From Xanthomonas hyacinthi (lineage in GTDB: Bacteria > Pseudomonadota > Gammaproteobacteria > Xanthomonadales > Xanthomonadaceae): a stretch of DNA of 64,000 bases. Position 1 is the stretch's first letter. Every line of letters starts with the position of its first letter. Positions 8,611 to 16,559 of this stretch are shown one piece after another. The DNA is taken from NCBI RefSeq assembly GCF_009769165.1, contig NZ_CP043476.1, forward strand, positions 1,867,001 to 1,931,000, in the 5' to 3' direction. The notes under the pieces are model-generated. The model had not been told where the DNA came from. It searched no databases and saw only the letters and a list, made by a program, of their open reading frames with translations. The translations under genes were made by a program, and so were the position numbers.

Positions 8611-10836
8611 TCAAGGCGCCGAGGGGGCGGGTCCAGATGCCGGCAGCGTGTCCGGCAACCACGCCGGCTGCCGCTCATACCATTCGCGCGCATTGAGCAG
8701 ATGCCATTGCCGTTGTTCGCCGCGCAGCGCCACGCCGACGCCGAGTACGCCCCAGCGCGCATACAGCTCGCCCTGCGTGCCGGCATCGCCGACGCGCAGG
8801 CGCGCGCGCAGCGATACGCGCTGGTTTTGCGCCTGCAGGCGATCCAGCCACAGCGCGTCCTTGCGCCAGCGCAACTGGCCGCTCGCATCCAGTTGCCCGG
8901 CATCGGCCAGCTTGAGCAGCCAGGCCGGCGCATCGCTGCGCTGCGCGAACACCGCCAGCACCGGCCCGGCATCGCGCATCTGCATCTGCACCTGCGCATC
9001 GGCCTGTGTGGCCGGCGCCGCGGCGATGCGTCCTTGCGGCACGCGCAGCGTGGCCCACCAGTCGCGCTGCCTGACACCGGCGCCGTAGCGCACGCGCTGC
9101 AGGCGCAGCGTGCTGCCGCTCAGGTCGAAGCGCTTGCCCTGCGGGTCCGCGCGGCGCAGCCGCGCGTCAAGATCCAGGTCGCCCACCAACGCCAATCCGG
9201 CCGCCTGCAGCCGTGCCTGGCGGCCGCGCACGCGCACATTGCCTGCGCCGACCTGCCCGGCCGCGTCCAGCTGCAAATCGCCGCTGAGCGCGCCGCTGCC
9301 GCCGAGCACGCGCACCTGCGCGGCGGGCAGGTAGCGGTTGTAGGCGCGCAGGTCGGGCACGCGCGCATCGTCGAAGCGCAGGCGCGCCTGCAACGATTCT
9401 TTCAGCATCGCCAGCGTGCCGTCGCCCTCCAGATCCAGGCGCAGGTTCTCGCCCTGGACGAAGATCGCCTTGGGCTCGGCCAGCGGCGCCAGCGCGAAGC
9501 TGCGCATGCGCACGTTGACCTGCGTGCGCGGCTGCGCGGCAGTGCCGACGATGCGTCCGAGCGCCTGCGCCTGGCCGCGGATGCGCAGCCGCAGCACATC
9601 GGCCACGGCCTGCACGTCGGGCACGTCGAGGCGGCTACCGGGCTGCAGCGCGCCGTGCGCCAGGCGCAGATCCGCAGAAACGTCGCCGCCGCCGTCGAGG
9701 CGGAACCACGGCTTGCGCACCAGCAGGTCGCTGATCCAGTTCAGCGATTCGAAATGCCAGCGCCCCTGCAGCGTGCCGGACAGCCGTGGCAGCAGCGCCG
9801 CGGGGTCGGCGAAGGGCAGCGTGCGTCCGCCGATGCGCAGGTCGGCGTCGAGCATGCTGCGCGGATCGACCTGCCCAGGCAGGCGCGCGCGCAGCCGGAT
9901 GTCGCGATCGACATCGAGCAGCAGCGCCAGCACGCCGCGGTCGGTGGCGCCGACGCCGGCGTGCAGCGGCACCCGCCAGGTGAGCCTGCTGCCCGGCTGC
10001 AACTCGCCGCGCAGCAGGCGCAGGTTCGCGTCCACGTGGCCGAGTCCAGGTTCGGTGCTCAAGTGCGTCTGCGCCCCGGCGGTGTCGATGCGCAGCGCCA
10101 CGCTGCGTCCGTGCAGTTGCAGCGCCAGGTCGGCGATGCCGAGCTTGCGCAGGCCCGGCGCTTGCGCGCGGTAGTGGCGCGGCAACGAGAAGCGCGCGTC
10201 CAGGTGCGCCTGGTCGGCGATCTGGCGCTTGCCGTAGCGCACGCGGGCGTCGTCGAACACGATCTGCGACGGGAACAGCTCCGCCGGCCCGCCGCGGATC
10301 TGCTTGAGGAAGCCCACCGTGCCATGGCCCTTGCCTTCGATCGCCAGGTCGCCGACGCGCGCGCGGCGCAGCGTGCCGCTGTGGATCGCATCGAAGCGCA
10401 GGGTCCAGCCCTGGTCGCTTTGCGGCGGCGGCGGGATGCTGTCGGCGACGCGGTCGATCTCGCCGATCAGGTTCACCGCCTCCATCCATGGCAGGCGCAC
10501 CTCGCGGTGCAGCAGCGGCAGCAACGCGATGCGCGCGCTGGCGCGATCGGCACGCACGCTCCACACGCTGCGCTGCACATGGCCGCGCATGCGCAGGTTC
10601 CAGACGGTGACGACGCCTGGCAGCACGGTCAGCGCCGGGCCGATCTGCATGCGGAATTTTTCCGGCTTGCGGTTGCTCGCCATGTCGAACAGCGGCGTGT
10701 TGAGGAACACGTTGCCCAGCAGCAGGTACAGCAGATACGCGATCAACAGCCCGCGCAGCAGCACACGCCACGGACGCGGCCAGCGCCGGTAGCGTTCGAG
10801 GGCGGCGTTCGGCGAGAGGCGGGCGAAGGGCGGCAC
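8611..10836 (-). CDS. AsmA/YhdP-like membrane-anchored protein
   Basis: About 741 residues: one N-terminal membrane helix (RVLLRGLLIAYLLYLLLGNVFL), then a long series of beta-strand-like segments with repeated 'LRLDLEGDGTL' and 'GNVRVRGRQARLQAAGL' patterns typical of AsmA-like/DUF proteins that span the periplasm, some of which carry phospholipid to the outer membrane. No catalytic motif is visible. The start is uncertain: there is no early ATG, and GTG at 10836 or 10905 both fit; I chose 10836. It is divergent from the acetyl-CoA hydrolase gene. Confidence 0.6.
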   Translation of the reverse strand: MPPFARLSPNAALERYRRWPRPWRVLLRGLLIAYLLYLLLGNVFLNTPLFDMASNRKPEKFRMQIGPALTVLPGVVTVWNLRMRGHVQRSVWSVRADRASARIALLPLLHREVRLPWMEAVNLIGEIDRVADSIPPPPQSDQGWTLRFDAIHSGTLRRARVGDLAIEGKGHGTVGFLKQIRGGPAELFPSQIVFDDARVRYGKRQIADQAHLDARFSLPRHYRAQAPGLRKLGIADLALQLHGRSVALRIDTAGAQTHLSTEPGLGHVDANLRLLRGELQPGSRLTWRVPLHAGVGATDRGVLALLLDVDRDIRLRARLPGQVDPRSMLDADLRIGGRTLPFADPAALLPRLSGTLQGRWHFESLNWISDLLVRKPWFRLDGGGDVSADLRLAHGALQPGSRLDVPDVQAVADVLRLRIRGQAQALGRIVGTAAQPRTQVNVRMRSFALAPLAEPKAIFVQGENLRLDLEGDGTLAMLKESLQARLRFDDARVPDLRAYNRYLPAAQVRVLGGSGALSGDLQLDAAGQVGAGNVRVRGRQARLQAAGLALVGDLDLDARLRRADPQGKRFDLSGSTLRLQRVRYGAGVRQRDWWATLRVPQGRIAAAPATQADAQVQMQMRDAGPVLAVFAQRSDAPAWLLKLADAGQLDASGQLRWRKDALWLDRLQAQNQRVSLRARLRVGDAGTQGELYARWGVLGVGVALRGEQRQWHLLNAREWYERQPAWLPDTLPASGPAPSAP

Positions 10837-10973
10837 CGCCGCACTATCGCCGCGCCGCGGCGTGGGCCGCGTGAAAGCCGGGCGCCGGCACCGCCATTGC
10901 ACCACCGGCGCAAACCCGCGCCCGGCGCGATCCGCGATAATCGCGGTCTCCTCTTCCCGCCACGGTCGCCCGC

Positions 10974-12494
10974 ATGTCCGCCGAACGCATCCTCCACCCG
11001 CGCCTGCGCGAGCGCATCGTCACCGCCGAGGCCGCCGCCGCGCTGATCCAGCCCGGCGAGACGGTGGCGATGAGCGGCTTCACCGGCTCCGGCTACCCCA
11101 AGGCGGTGCCGATCGCGCTGGCGCAGCGGATCGAGGCCGCGCACCTGCAGGGCCAGGCGTTCAAGATCCGGCTGATGACCGGCGCCTCCACCGCGCCGGA
11201 ACTGGACGGCGCGCTGGCCAAGGCCGACGGCATCGCCCTGCGCATGCCGTTCCAGACCGACCCGGACGCGCGCCAGCGGATCAACGCCGGCACCCTGGAC
11301 TACATCGACATCCATCTCAGCCACGTCGCCCAGCACGTGTGGTTCGGCTTCTATGGCGAGATCGACACCGCGGTGGTGGAAGTGGCCGGCATCCGCGCAG
11401 ACGGCAGCCTGATCCCCTCCACCTCGATCGGCAACAACAAGACCTGGCTGGATCTGGCCAAGAAGGTGATCGTCGAGGTCAACGACTGGCAGCCGGCCGG
11501 CATCGACGGCATGCACGACGTGTACTACGGCACCGCGCTGCCGCCGCAGCGCAAGCCGATCCCGCTGCTGCACGCCGACGACCGCATCGGCGAGCCGTCG
11601 CTGCGCTGCGATCCGGACAAGATCGTGGCGGTGGTGCGCACCCACGGCCCGGACCGCAACAGCCCGTTCACTCCGGCCGACGCCACCAGCAAGCGCATCG
11701 CCGCGCACCTGATCGACTTCCTCCAGCACGAAGTCGGCAAGGGCCGGCTGCCGGCCAATCTGCTGCCGCTGCAGTCCGGCGTGGGCAACATCCCCAACGC
11801 GGTGCTGGCCGGCCTGGCCAGCAGCGGCTTCCGCGACCTCAGCGCCTTCACCGAGGTGATCCAGGACGGCATGCTCGACCTGTTGCGCAGCGGCGTGCTG
11901 AAGGTGGCCTCGTGCACCGGCTTCGCGCTGAGTCCGGAGGCGAACGAAGAGTTCAAGCGCAACATCGATTTCTACCGCGAGCGCATCATCCTGCGCACGC
12001 AGGAGATCTCCAACCATCCGGAGCTGGTGCGGCGGCTGGGCTGCATCGCGATGAACGGCATGATCGAGGCCGACCTGTACGGCAACGTCAACTCCACCCA
12101 CGTGATGGGCAGCCGCATCATGAACGGCATCGGCGGCTCCGGCGACTTCGCCCGCAACGGCTTCCTGTCGATCTTCCTCAGCCCCAGCACCGCCAAGCAC
12201 GGCAGCATCTCGGCGATCGTGCCGATGGTCAGCCACGTCGACCACACCGAGCACGACGTCTCCATCATCGTCACCGAACACGGCCTGGCCGACCTGCGCG
12301 GGCTACCGCCGCGACACCGCGCGCGGCAGCTGATCGACCATTGCGTGGACCCGAGCTACCGCGCGCAGCTGGAAGACTATTTCGACCGCGCGCTGCACGA
12401 CAGCTACGGCAAGCACACCCCGCACCTGCTGCCCGAAGCGCTGTCCTGGCACCAGCGCTGGCTGGAGACCGGCACCATGCACGCGGCGGGTTGA
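10974..12494 (+). CDS. Acetyl-CoA hydrolase/CoA-transferase family protein
   Basis: The 506-residue protein has both halves of the class I CoA-transferase fold: N-terminal AMSGFTGSGYPKAVP and C-terminal segments LQSGVGNIPNAVLAGL and FTEVIQDGMLDLL, whose Glu is the expected covalent CoA-ester residue. ISAIVPMVSHVDHTEHDVSIIVTEHGLADLRG is the family's terminal signature. Members are acetyl-CoA hydrolases (Ach1) or succinate:acetate CoA-transferases (AarC/SCACT); sequence alone does not separate them. The start at 10974 gives the normal family length. A terminator follows at 12525. Confidence 0.9.
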   Translation: MSAERILHPRLRERIVTAEAAAALIQPGETVAMSGFTGSGYPKAVPIALAQRIEAAHLQGQAFKIRLMTGASTAPELDGALAKADGIALRMPFQTDPDARQRINAGTLDYIDIHLSHVAQHVWFGFYGEIDTAVVEVAGIRADGSLIPSTSIGNNKTWLDLAKKVIVEVNDWQPAGIDGMHDVYYGTALPPQRKPIPLLHADDRIGEPSLRCDPDKIVAVVRTHGPDRNSPFTPADATSKRIAAHLIDFLQHEVGKGRLPANLLPLQSGVGNIPNAVLAGLASSGFRDLSAFTEVIQDGMLDLLRSGVLKVASCTGFALSPEANEEFKRNIDFYRERIILRTQEISNHPELVRRLGCIAMNGMIEADLYGNVNSTHVMGSRIMNGIGGSGDFARNGFLSIFLSPSTAKHGSISAIVPMVSHVDHTEHDVSIIVTEHGLADLRGLPPRHRARQLIDHCVDPSYRAQLEDYFDRALHDSYGKHTPHLLPEALSWHQRWLETGTMHAAG

Positions 12495-12524
12495 GCCGTC
12501 TAGCGCGCGGCGCAGCACCAACGC

Positions 12525-12544
12525 CGCGGTTTCCGCGCTTTTTT
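12525..12544 (+). terminator. Intrinsic terminator after the acetyl-CoA hydrolase gene
   Basis: CGCGG, a TTT loop and CCGCG form a short GC stem followed by CTTTTTT, 30 bp after the stop codon. A REP-like fragment (GAGCGGCTTCGGCCGCGACGAG, shared core GCGGCTTC..GCCGCGAC) follows directly. Confidence 0.65.
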
Positions 12545-12629
12545 GGAGCGGCTTCGGCCGCGACGAGCAGAGCGGGGCGGGCTTCCCGCGGCTGCGGAGG
12601 CGATCGAGGCCAAAGCCTCCACCGCGCCG

Positions 12630-12914
12630 CTATGTCTCGATGGACGAGGAAACCAGCTCGGGCTCGCGGAGGAACGCCAGCTTGCGTGCGCGCGGCAGTT
12701 GCTTGAGCGCCCATTCGGCGCGCGAGGCGGCGGCGCGGTCCGGATAGGCGCGGCTGGCCAGCAGCCGCAGCGGCGGGTTGGCGCGGGTGTACCTGGCGCC
12801 GCTGCCACGCAGATGCGCCTGGTAGCGCGCCTGCAGATCGAGGGTGATGCCCGCGTAGTAGCTGCCGTTGCGGCATTCGAGCAGATACAGGAACCAGGGC
12901 GTGGCGTCGGCCAT
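12630..12914 (-). CDS. GIY-YIG nuclease superfamily protein (UPF0213/YhbQ type)
   Basis: The 94-residue single-domain protein starts [22 protein letters not shown]; the FLYLL and YYAG elements are the GIY-YIG strands, followed by a conserved Arg/His helix ([19 protein letters not shown]) and a Glu-containing helix ([16 protein letters not shown]). YhbQ-type proteins are proposed DNA-structure nucleases of uncertain role. I placed the start at 12914, where the domain begins, rather than 12959. Confidence 0.8.
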   Translation of the reverse strand: MADATPWFLYLLECRNGSYYAGITLDLQARYQAHLRGSGARYTRANPPLRLLASRAYPDRAAASRAEWALKQLPRARKLAFLREPELVSSSIET

Positions 12915-13200
12915 GCGCGCATTATCGGCCAGCGCGCGCCTTGCGTCACAGCCGCGCATGCTTCGCCGCCATGTGCGTCCTGCCGATGCCGATCATGGGA
13001 TCGCGTCGCGGCGCTGAACCGATGCAAAACCGGCTTTAACGCAACCCGGACACCTTGCTAGCCGCTGCCACATGGCGACACACGCGGGCGATGCCGCAGG
13101 CGCATAACGTCAGCACCGGTTCGCGGCCGTCGATGACAAAGCTCTCTCCCTTTCTATTCGACGGCGCGGCCGGGTCTTTCAAGGCGCCGACACACAAGAT

Positions 13201-13228
13201 CGAAACCGGGCCGTCAGGCCGGTTTTCG
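13201..13228 (-). terminator. Probable terminator after aroG
   Basis: On the minus strand ACCGGCC, loop TGAC, GGCCCGGTTT forms a hairpin 20 bp after the aroG stop, with only three T following. The adjoining 13040-13200 stretch holds no gene I can support. Confidence 0.4.
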
Positions 13229-13247
13229 TTGCCGCACCCGCCTTGAC

Positions 13248-14321
13248 TCAGGCCGCCTGCGACAACCGCGCCTGGCGCCGTGCACGCACCGCCTGCGCCA
13301 AGCGCTCCAGCACCTGCACCGAGCTGTCCCAGTCGATGCAGCCGTCGGTGATGCTCTGCCCGTAGACCAGCGGCTGGCCGTCGACCAGTTCCTGACGGCC
13401 GCCGACCAGGTGGCTCTCCACCATCGCACCGACGATGCGGGTCTGTCCGGCTTCCAGCTGCGCGGCGATGTCCTCGATCACCTTCGGCTGGTTGTCCGGA
13501 TTCTTGCCGCTGTTGGCGTGGCTGGCATCGACCATCAGCCGTGCCGGCAGCCCGGCCTTCTCCAGCACCTGGCCGGCGGCGGCGACGCTGGCCGCGTCGT
13601 AGTTGGGCAGCTTGCCGCCACGCAGGATCACGTGGCAATCGGGGTTGCCGGTGGTGGTGGCGACGGCGGTCTGCCCATCCTTGGTCACCGCCAGGAAATG
13701 GTGCGGATGCGAGGCCGCGCCGACCGCATCGACCGCGATCTTGACGTCGCCGCTGGTGCCGTTCTTGAACCCGACCGGGCACGACAGGCCCGAGGCCAGT
13801 TCGCGGTGCACCTGGCTTTCGGTGGTGCGCGCGCCGATCGCGCCCCAGGCCACCAGATCGGCGATGTACTGCGGCGAGATGATGTCGAGGAATTCGACAC
13901 CCGCCGGCAGGCCGAGACGGTTGATGTCGCGCAGCAGGCCGCGCGCCAGGCGCAGGCCCTTGTTGATGTCGAAGCTGCCGTCGAGGTTGGGATCGTTGAT
14001 CAGGCCCTTCCAGCCGACCGTGGTGCGCGGTTTTTCGAAGTACACCCGCATCACGATCTCCAGCGCATCGCCGTAGGTGTCGCGCAGCGGGCGCAGGCGC
14101 TGCGCGTAGTCCATCGCCGCCACCGGATCGTGGATCGAGCACGGGCCGATCACCACCGCCAGGCGGTCGTCGCGGCCGTGCAGGATCTCGTGCAGCGCCG
14201 CGCGCGAGGCGGCGACGGTGTGCGAGGCCTGCTCGTCGCAGGGCAGCAGCGACAGCAGATGGGCGGGCCGGGTCAGCGGTTCGATCTTGTGGATGCGCAG
14301 ATCGTCGGTATGGGGAGCCAT
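13248..14321 (-). CDS. aroG: 3-deoxy-7-phosphoheptulonate (DAHP) synthase, AroG/F type
   Basis: The 357-residue class I-alpha DAHP synthase joins phosphoenolpyruvate and erythrose 4-phosphate, the first step of aromatic amino acid synthesis. Family signatures are LAVVIGPCSIHDP, RVYFEKPRTTVGWKGLINDP, GARTTESQVHRELASGLSCPVGFKNGT, LMVDASHANSGKNP and GAMVESHLVGG. The Cys in GPCSIH and the His/Glu residues provide metal ligands in this family. Allosteric specificity (Phe, Tyr or Trp) cannot be read safely. It is preceded by an aromatic-rich leader peptide and an intrinsic terminator (14369-14501), so control by attenuation is likely. Confidence 0.92.
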   Translation of the reverse strand: MAPHTDDLRIHKIEPLTRPAHLLSLLPCDEQASHTVAASRAALHEILHGRDDRLAVVIGPCSIHDPVAAMDYAQRLRPLRDTYGDALEIVMRVYFEKPRTTVGWKGLINDPNLDGSFDINKGLRLARGLLRDINRLGLPAGVEFLDIISPQYIADLVAWGAIGARTTESQVHRELASGLSCPVGFKNGTSGDVKIAVDAVGAASHPHHFLAVTKDGQTAVATTTGNPDCHVILRGGKLPNYDAASVAAAGQVLEKAGLPARLMVDASHANSGKNPDNQPKVIEDIAAQLEAGQTRIVGAMVESHLVGGRQELVDGQPLVYGQSITDGCIDWDSSVQVLERLAQAVRARRQARLSQAA

Positions 14322-14368
14322 GGGGAATCTCTCGGTCGGGTTCTGGGTGGGCCAGGTCCGGCGGCATG

Positions 14369-14395
14369 AAAAAAGCCGCCAGGTTCGCTGGCGGC
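14369..14395 (-). terminator. Attenuator terminator upstream of aroG
   Basis: On the minus strand GCCGCCAG, a 5-nt loop and CTGGCGGC form a perfect 8-bp stem followed by six T. It lies 25 nt after the stop of the leader peptide and 48 nt before the aroG ATG, the position of a classical transcription attenuator. Confidence 0.75.
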
Positions 14396-14420
14396 TTTCG
14401 GGATGCGGCTGAAGTTTCCT

Positions 14421-14501
14421 TCAGGGTGAACGCAATCCTTCCTCCGCCAGCGGCATCGGAAAACCGTAGTACCAAAAATAAAAGCTGCGGTTGGCGTTCA
14501 T
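14421..14501 (-). CDS. Aromatic leader peptide of the aroG attenuator
   Basis: A 26-codon ORF begins ATG 14501 and ends TGA 14421. Its residues 7-14 are FYFWYYGF: seven aromatic residues (three Phe, three Tyr, one Trp) out of eight. Stalling of ribosomes at these codons when charged Phe/Tyr/Trp tRNA is scarce would be expected to prevent the downstream hairpin (14369-14395) from terminating, raising aroG expression. This is the mechanism of pheL/trpL leaders; its use here is inference. No strong ribosome site is visible and the -10 box ends only 8 nt before the ATG, so the mRNA may be almost leaderless. Confidence 0.7.
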   Translation of the reverse strand: MNANRSFYFWYYGFPMPLAEEGLRSP

Positions 14502-14509
14502 GGCTTGCA

Positions 14510-14538
14510 TTGATAGCACAGGATTTTTGCGAGTGCCA
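14510..14538 (-). promoter_or_regulatory. Promoter of the aroG leader transcript, with adjacent palindrome
   Basis: Minus-strand TGGCAC (14533-14538) and TATCAA (14510-14515) are 17 nt apart. Directly upstream, CAGTTGC-ATCA-GCAACTG (14539-14556) is a perfect palindrome that could be a regulator site; I do not recognise its factor. Confidence 0.45.
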
Positions 14539-14558
14539 CAGTTGCTGATGCAACTGCT

Positions 14559-14643
14559 GGGACCGGGGACCGGGGACCCGGAAAAGCAAGAGCCCTGCGC
14601 TTTCGCTTTTCCCGGGTCCCCGGGGTCCCCGGTCCCTGGTCCC
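14559..14643. repeat. Large GGGACC-type inverted repeat
   Basis: Arms of about 29 and 39 bases, built of repeated GGGACCGG/CCGGTCCC units and ending GGAAAAGC/GCTTTTCC, surround an 18-base loop. It directly follows the TonB receptor remnant and may act as a terminator or be a mobile hairpin element. Confidence 0.65.
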
Positions 14644-14654
14644 GAAGATTCAAA

Positions 14655-14937
14655 ATGTCGAACACATACCGCCGCCGCCTCGCGGCCGATCGCGTCGTAC
14701 AGCGTGGTGGTGTTGAGCTGGTCGCCGTAGCAGCGTTTCTCGTTGCCGTCGCCGGCGGTGTTGCGCACGTTGTTGGCGTACAGGTTCACCTTCATCTTCG
14801 GGGTGATGCGGTAGCCGGCGGTCAGGTTCCAGTACACCGCCGGGCCGACGCGGCCGAAGTAGCGGGCGGTGCTGTCGCCGACGTGCGGGTTGGCGCTGTC
14901 GGTGACCCGGCATTCGTCCGACGGGCTCGGCGGTTCT
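14655..14937 (-). pseudogene. TonB-dependent receptor, C-terminal remnant
   Basis: About 94 residues resemble the last strands of a TonB-dependent receptor barrel: YFGRVGPAVYWNLTAGYRITPKMKVNLYANNVRN, then TLYDAIGREAAAVCVRHF. The N-terminal plug and most of the barrel are missing; the upstream edge abuts an ISL3-like transposase end at 14938. At the downstream end the frame runs into the GGGACC palindrome without its usual stop after the final Phe. It is not functional. Confidence 0.7.
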
Positions 14938-15288
14938 TCACCCAAGTCCGGGGAAGGCAGCCCGGATCCTCAGGAGGAAGTAGGCGTCATCGCAGTACCC
15001 GCAGGCCATGCGGTTGATCACCTTGATCTTGTTGTTGACGCCCTCGACCAGGTTGGTGCCCAGTGGCCAGCGGCAGTGCGTCAGGATGCCTTGCCGGTAC
15101 CTGATTCCCCATCAGTCGCATCCCCTGATCCGGACTCCACCGCTGCCCTATCGGCTCGCAACGGTGGATGCGTGATGTGGGGAATCAGGTGCGGGTATGG
15201 TTCCAGCCGGCGCACGAAGACCTTCAGCGGTTCCAGGCCGTTGCGCAGGGCGCGGCGCGACACCCAGCCCCCACCCAGGGCAGACTCA
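14938..15288 (-). pseudogene. ISL3-like transposase, C-terminal remnant
   Basis: Two adjoining pieces read as one C-terminal transposase segment: ALRNGLEPLKVFVRRLEPY (about 15190-15265), and then, after an insert, HCRWPLGTNLVEGVNNKIKV and FLLRIRAAFPGLG with a stop at 14938. The LVEGVNNKIKV motif is typical of ISL3-type DDE transposases. The frame is interrupted by the 94-bp element at 15098-15191 and cut on the upstream side by IS30. Confidence 0.6.
15098..15191. repeat. 94-bp MITE/REP-like insertion in the ISL3 remnant
   Basis: The ends are a perfect 12-bp inverted repeat (ACCTGATTCCCC at 15099 and GGGGAATCAGGT at 15179-15190), extended imperfectly to about 28 bp by ATCAGTCGCATCC against GGATGCGTGATGT. 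An inner hairpin (CCACCG..CGGTGG) lies between. Removing it restores a continuous transposase-like frame, so it looks like an insertion rather than original sequence. Confidence 0.6.
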
Positions 15289-16347
15289 ACTTCCAAGTGC
15301 AACACCTCACAGAGCGTAGGGTGTTGCGATGGGAAGACAGTACAGTCATCTGAGTAGTGAGGAACGCGCGGTGCTTCAGGTCGAACGCGATCGGGGAACG
15401 AGTCTTCGTGGGATCGGTCGCCGCCTGGGGCGTAGCGCATCGACGCTGAGCCGCGAGATCCGGCGTCTGGACAGCGGCGTGTACTCGGCGCATGCGGCAG
15501 CCCTGGTGTATCGATCGCGGCGATCGCGCAGCGTACGAGCACGCAGGCTGATCGCGGGCGCGGTGCTGTTCGAGTTCGTCCACGACCGTCTTGTGTTCGA
15601 TCGCTGGTCGCCGCAGCAGATCGCGGCCACACTGCGGGACATGCATCCAGACGACGCCAGCCAGCGGGTCAGTCACGAGACGATCTACGCGGCCATCTAC
15701 GCGCATCCGCGCGGCGGCCTGAAGCAGGCCCTGGTCGATGCATTGCGCCAGAGCAAGCCCACGCGAGGCCGCAGGCGCACCACAGCAGCGGCGCGCACCT
15801 GGGTACCGGAGGAGCTGCGCATCGTGCATCGGCCCGAAGCGGTGGAACAGCGCCTGCTGCCGGGGCATTGGGAGGGCGACCTGATCAAGGGCGCGTTCAA
15901 CCGGTCCTGCGTGGGCACGCTGGTCGAGCGCAAGACACGCTTCGTGGTGCTGTGCAGGATGGATGGCTGCACCGCGGACGCCGCGCTGGAAGGCTTCACT
16001 CGCCAGATGAAGAAGCTGCCGGCCTTCCTGCGCGAGAGCCTGACCTACGACCGCGGAACGGAACTGACCTGTTACGAGGAGCTGATGCGACGGTTGAACA
16101 TCGACGTGTGGTTCGCCGATCCGTATGCGCCGTGGCAGCGGGGCAGCAACGAGAACACCAATGGCCTGCTGCGCCAGTTCCTGCCCAAGGGCGTGGACTT
16201 GTCGCAAGCGAGCCAGGAGTACCTCAATCACGTCGCCAAGCTGATGAATGGGCGTCCTCGCCAGACATTAGGCTGGGCCACGCCGGCAGCGGCCATGGAG
16301 AAGGAAATCCTCGCCTTCAAATCACGTGTTGCACTTGATTCTTGAGA
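15289..16347 (+). mobile_element. IS30-family insertion sequence
   Basis: A complete element: terminal inverted repeats share CAAGTGCAACAC (left at about 15294-15305, right on the opposite strand at about 16331-16342) around one intact transposase gene. Exact outer ends and target duplication cannot be fixed by eye. It sits between the ISL3 remnant and the terminator of the TonB receptor gene. Confidence 0.75.
15329..16345 (+). CDS. IS30-family transposase
   Basis: The 338-residue protein has an N-terminal helix-turn-helix (SLRGIGRRLGRSASTLSREI) and an rve-type DDE catalytic domain: Asp in HWEGDLIKGA, Asp in LTYDRGTELT and Glu in QRGSNENTNGLLRQFLPKG. HETIYAAIYAHPRGGL is a further IS30 signature. 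It is full length with no frameshift and its stop lies inside the right inverted repeat, so the element may still be active. Confidence 0.93.
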   Translation: MGRQYSHLSSEERAVLQVERDRGTSLRGIGRRLGRSASTLSREIRRLDSGVYSAHAAALVYRSRRSRSVRARRLIAGAVLFEFVHDRLVFDRWSPQQIAATLRDMHPDDASQRVSHETIYAAIYAHPRGGLKQALVDALRQSKPTRGRRRTTAAARTWVPEELRIVHRPEAVEQRLLPGHWEGDLIKGAFNRSCVGTLVERKTRFVVLCRMDGCTADAALEGFTRQMKKLPAFLRESLTYDRGTELTCYEELMRRLNIDVWFADPYAPWQRGSNENTNGLLRQFLPKGVDLSQASQEYLNHVAKLMNGRPRQTLGWATPAAAMEKEILAFKSRVALDS

Positions 16348-16470
16348 CCGCCCAGCCAGCCAACTGCGCAATACAATCCACGTCGGCCACGGCCGATCCC
16401 CGTTTTGCTTTTAGACAACGACACTTCCGACGGTCGGCCATGCGCCTCTCCCCTCCGTAGGGAGAAGAAC

Positions 16471-16497
16471 CAAAAAAGCCCCGGCGGAGCCGGGGCG
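16471..16497 (-). terminator. Terminator of the TonB receptor gene
   Basis: Minus-strand CCCCGGC-TCC-GCCGGGG followed by CTTTTTT, 63 bp after the receptor stop codon. Confidence 0.85.
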
Positions 16498-16559
16498 GGA
16501 GTGGAGTAGACGCGGCGCTGCGGCGGAACGTCCAGGCTGAACATTGCGCTGCCAGGTGC

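Noticed and set aside
14421..14945. 174-codon minus-strand ORF as one gene
   Set aside because: It is a chance joining of the TonB receptor remnant, the GGGACC palindrome and the aroG leader peptide in one frame.
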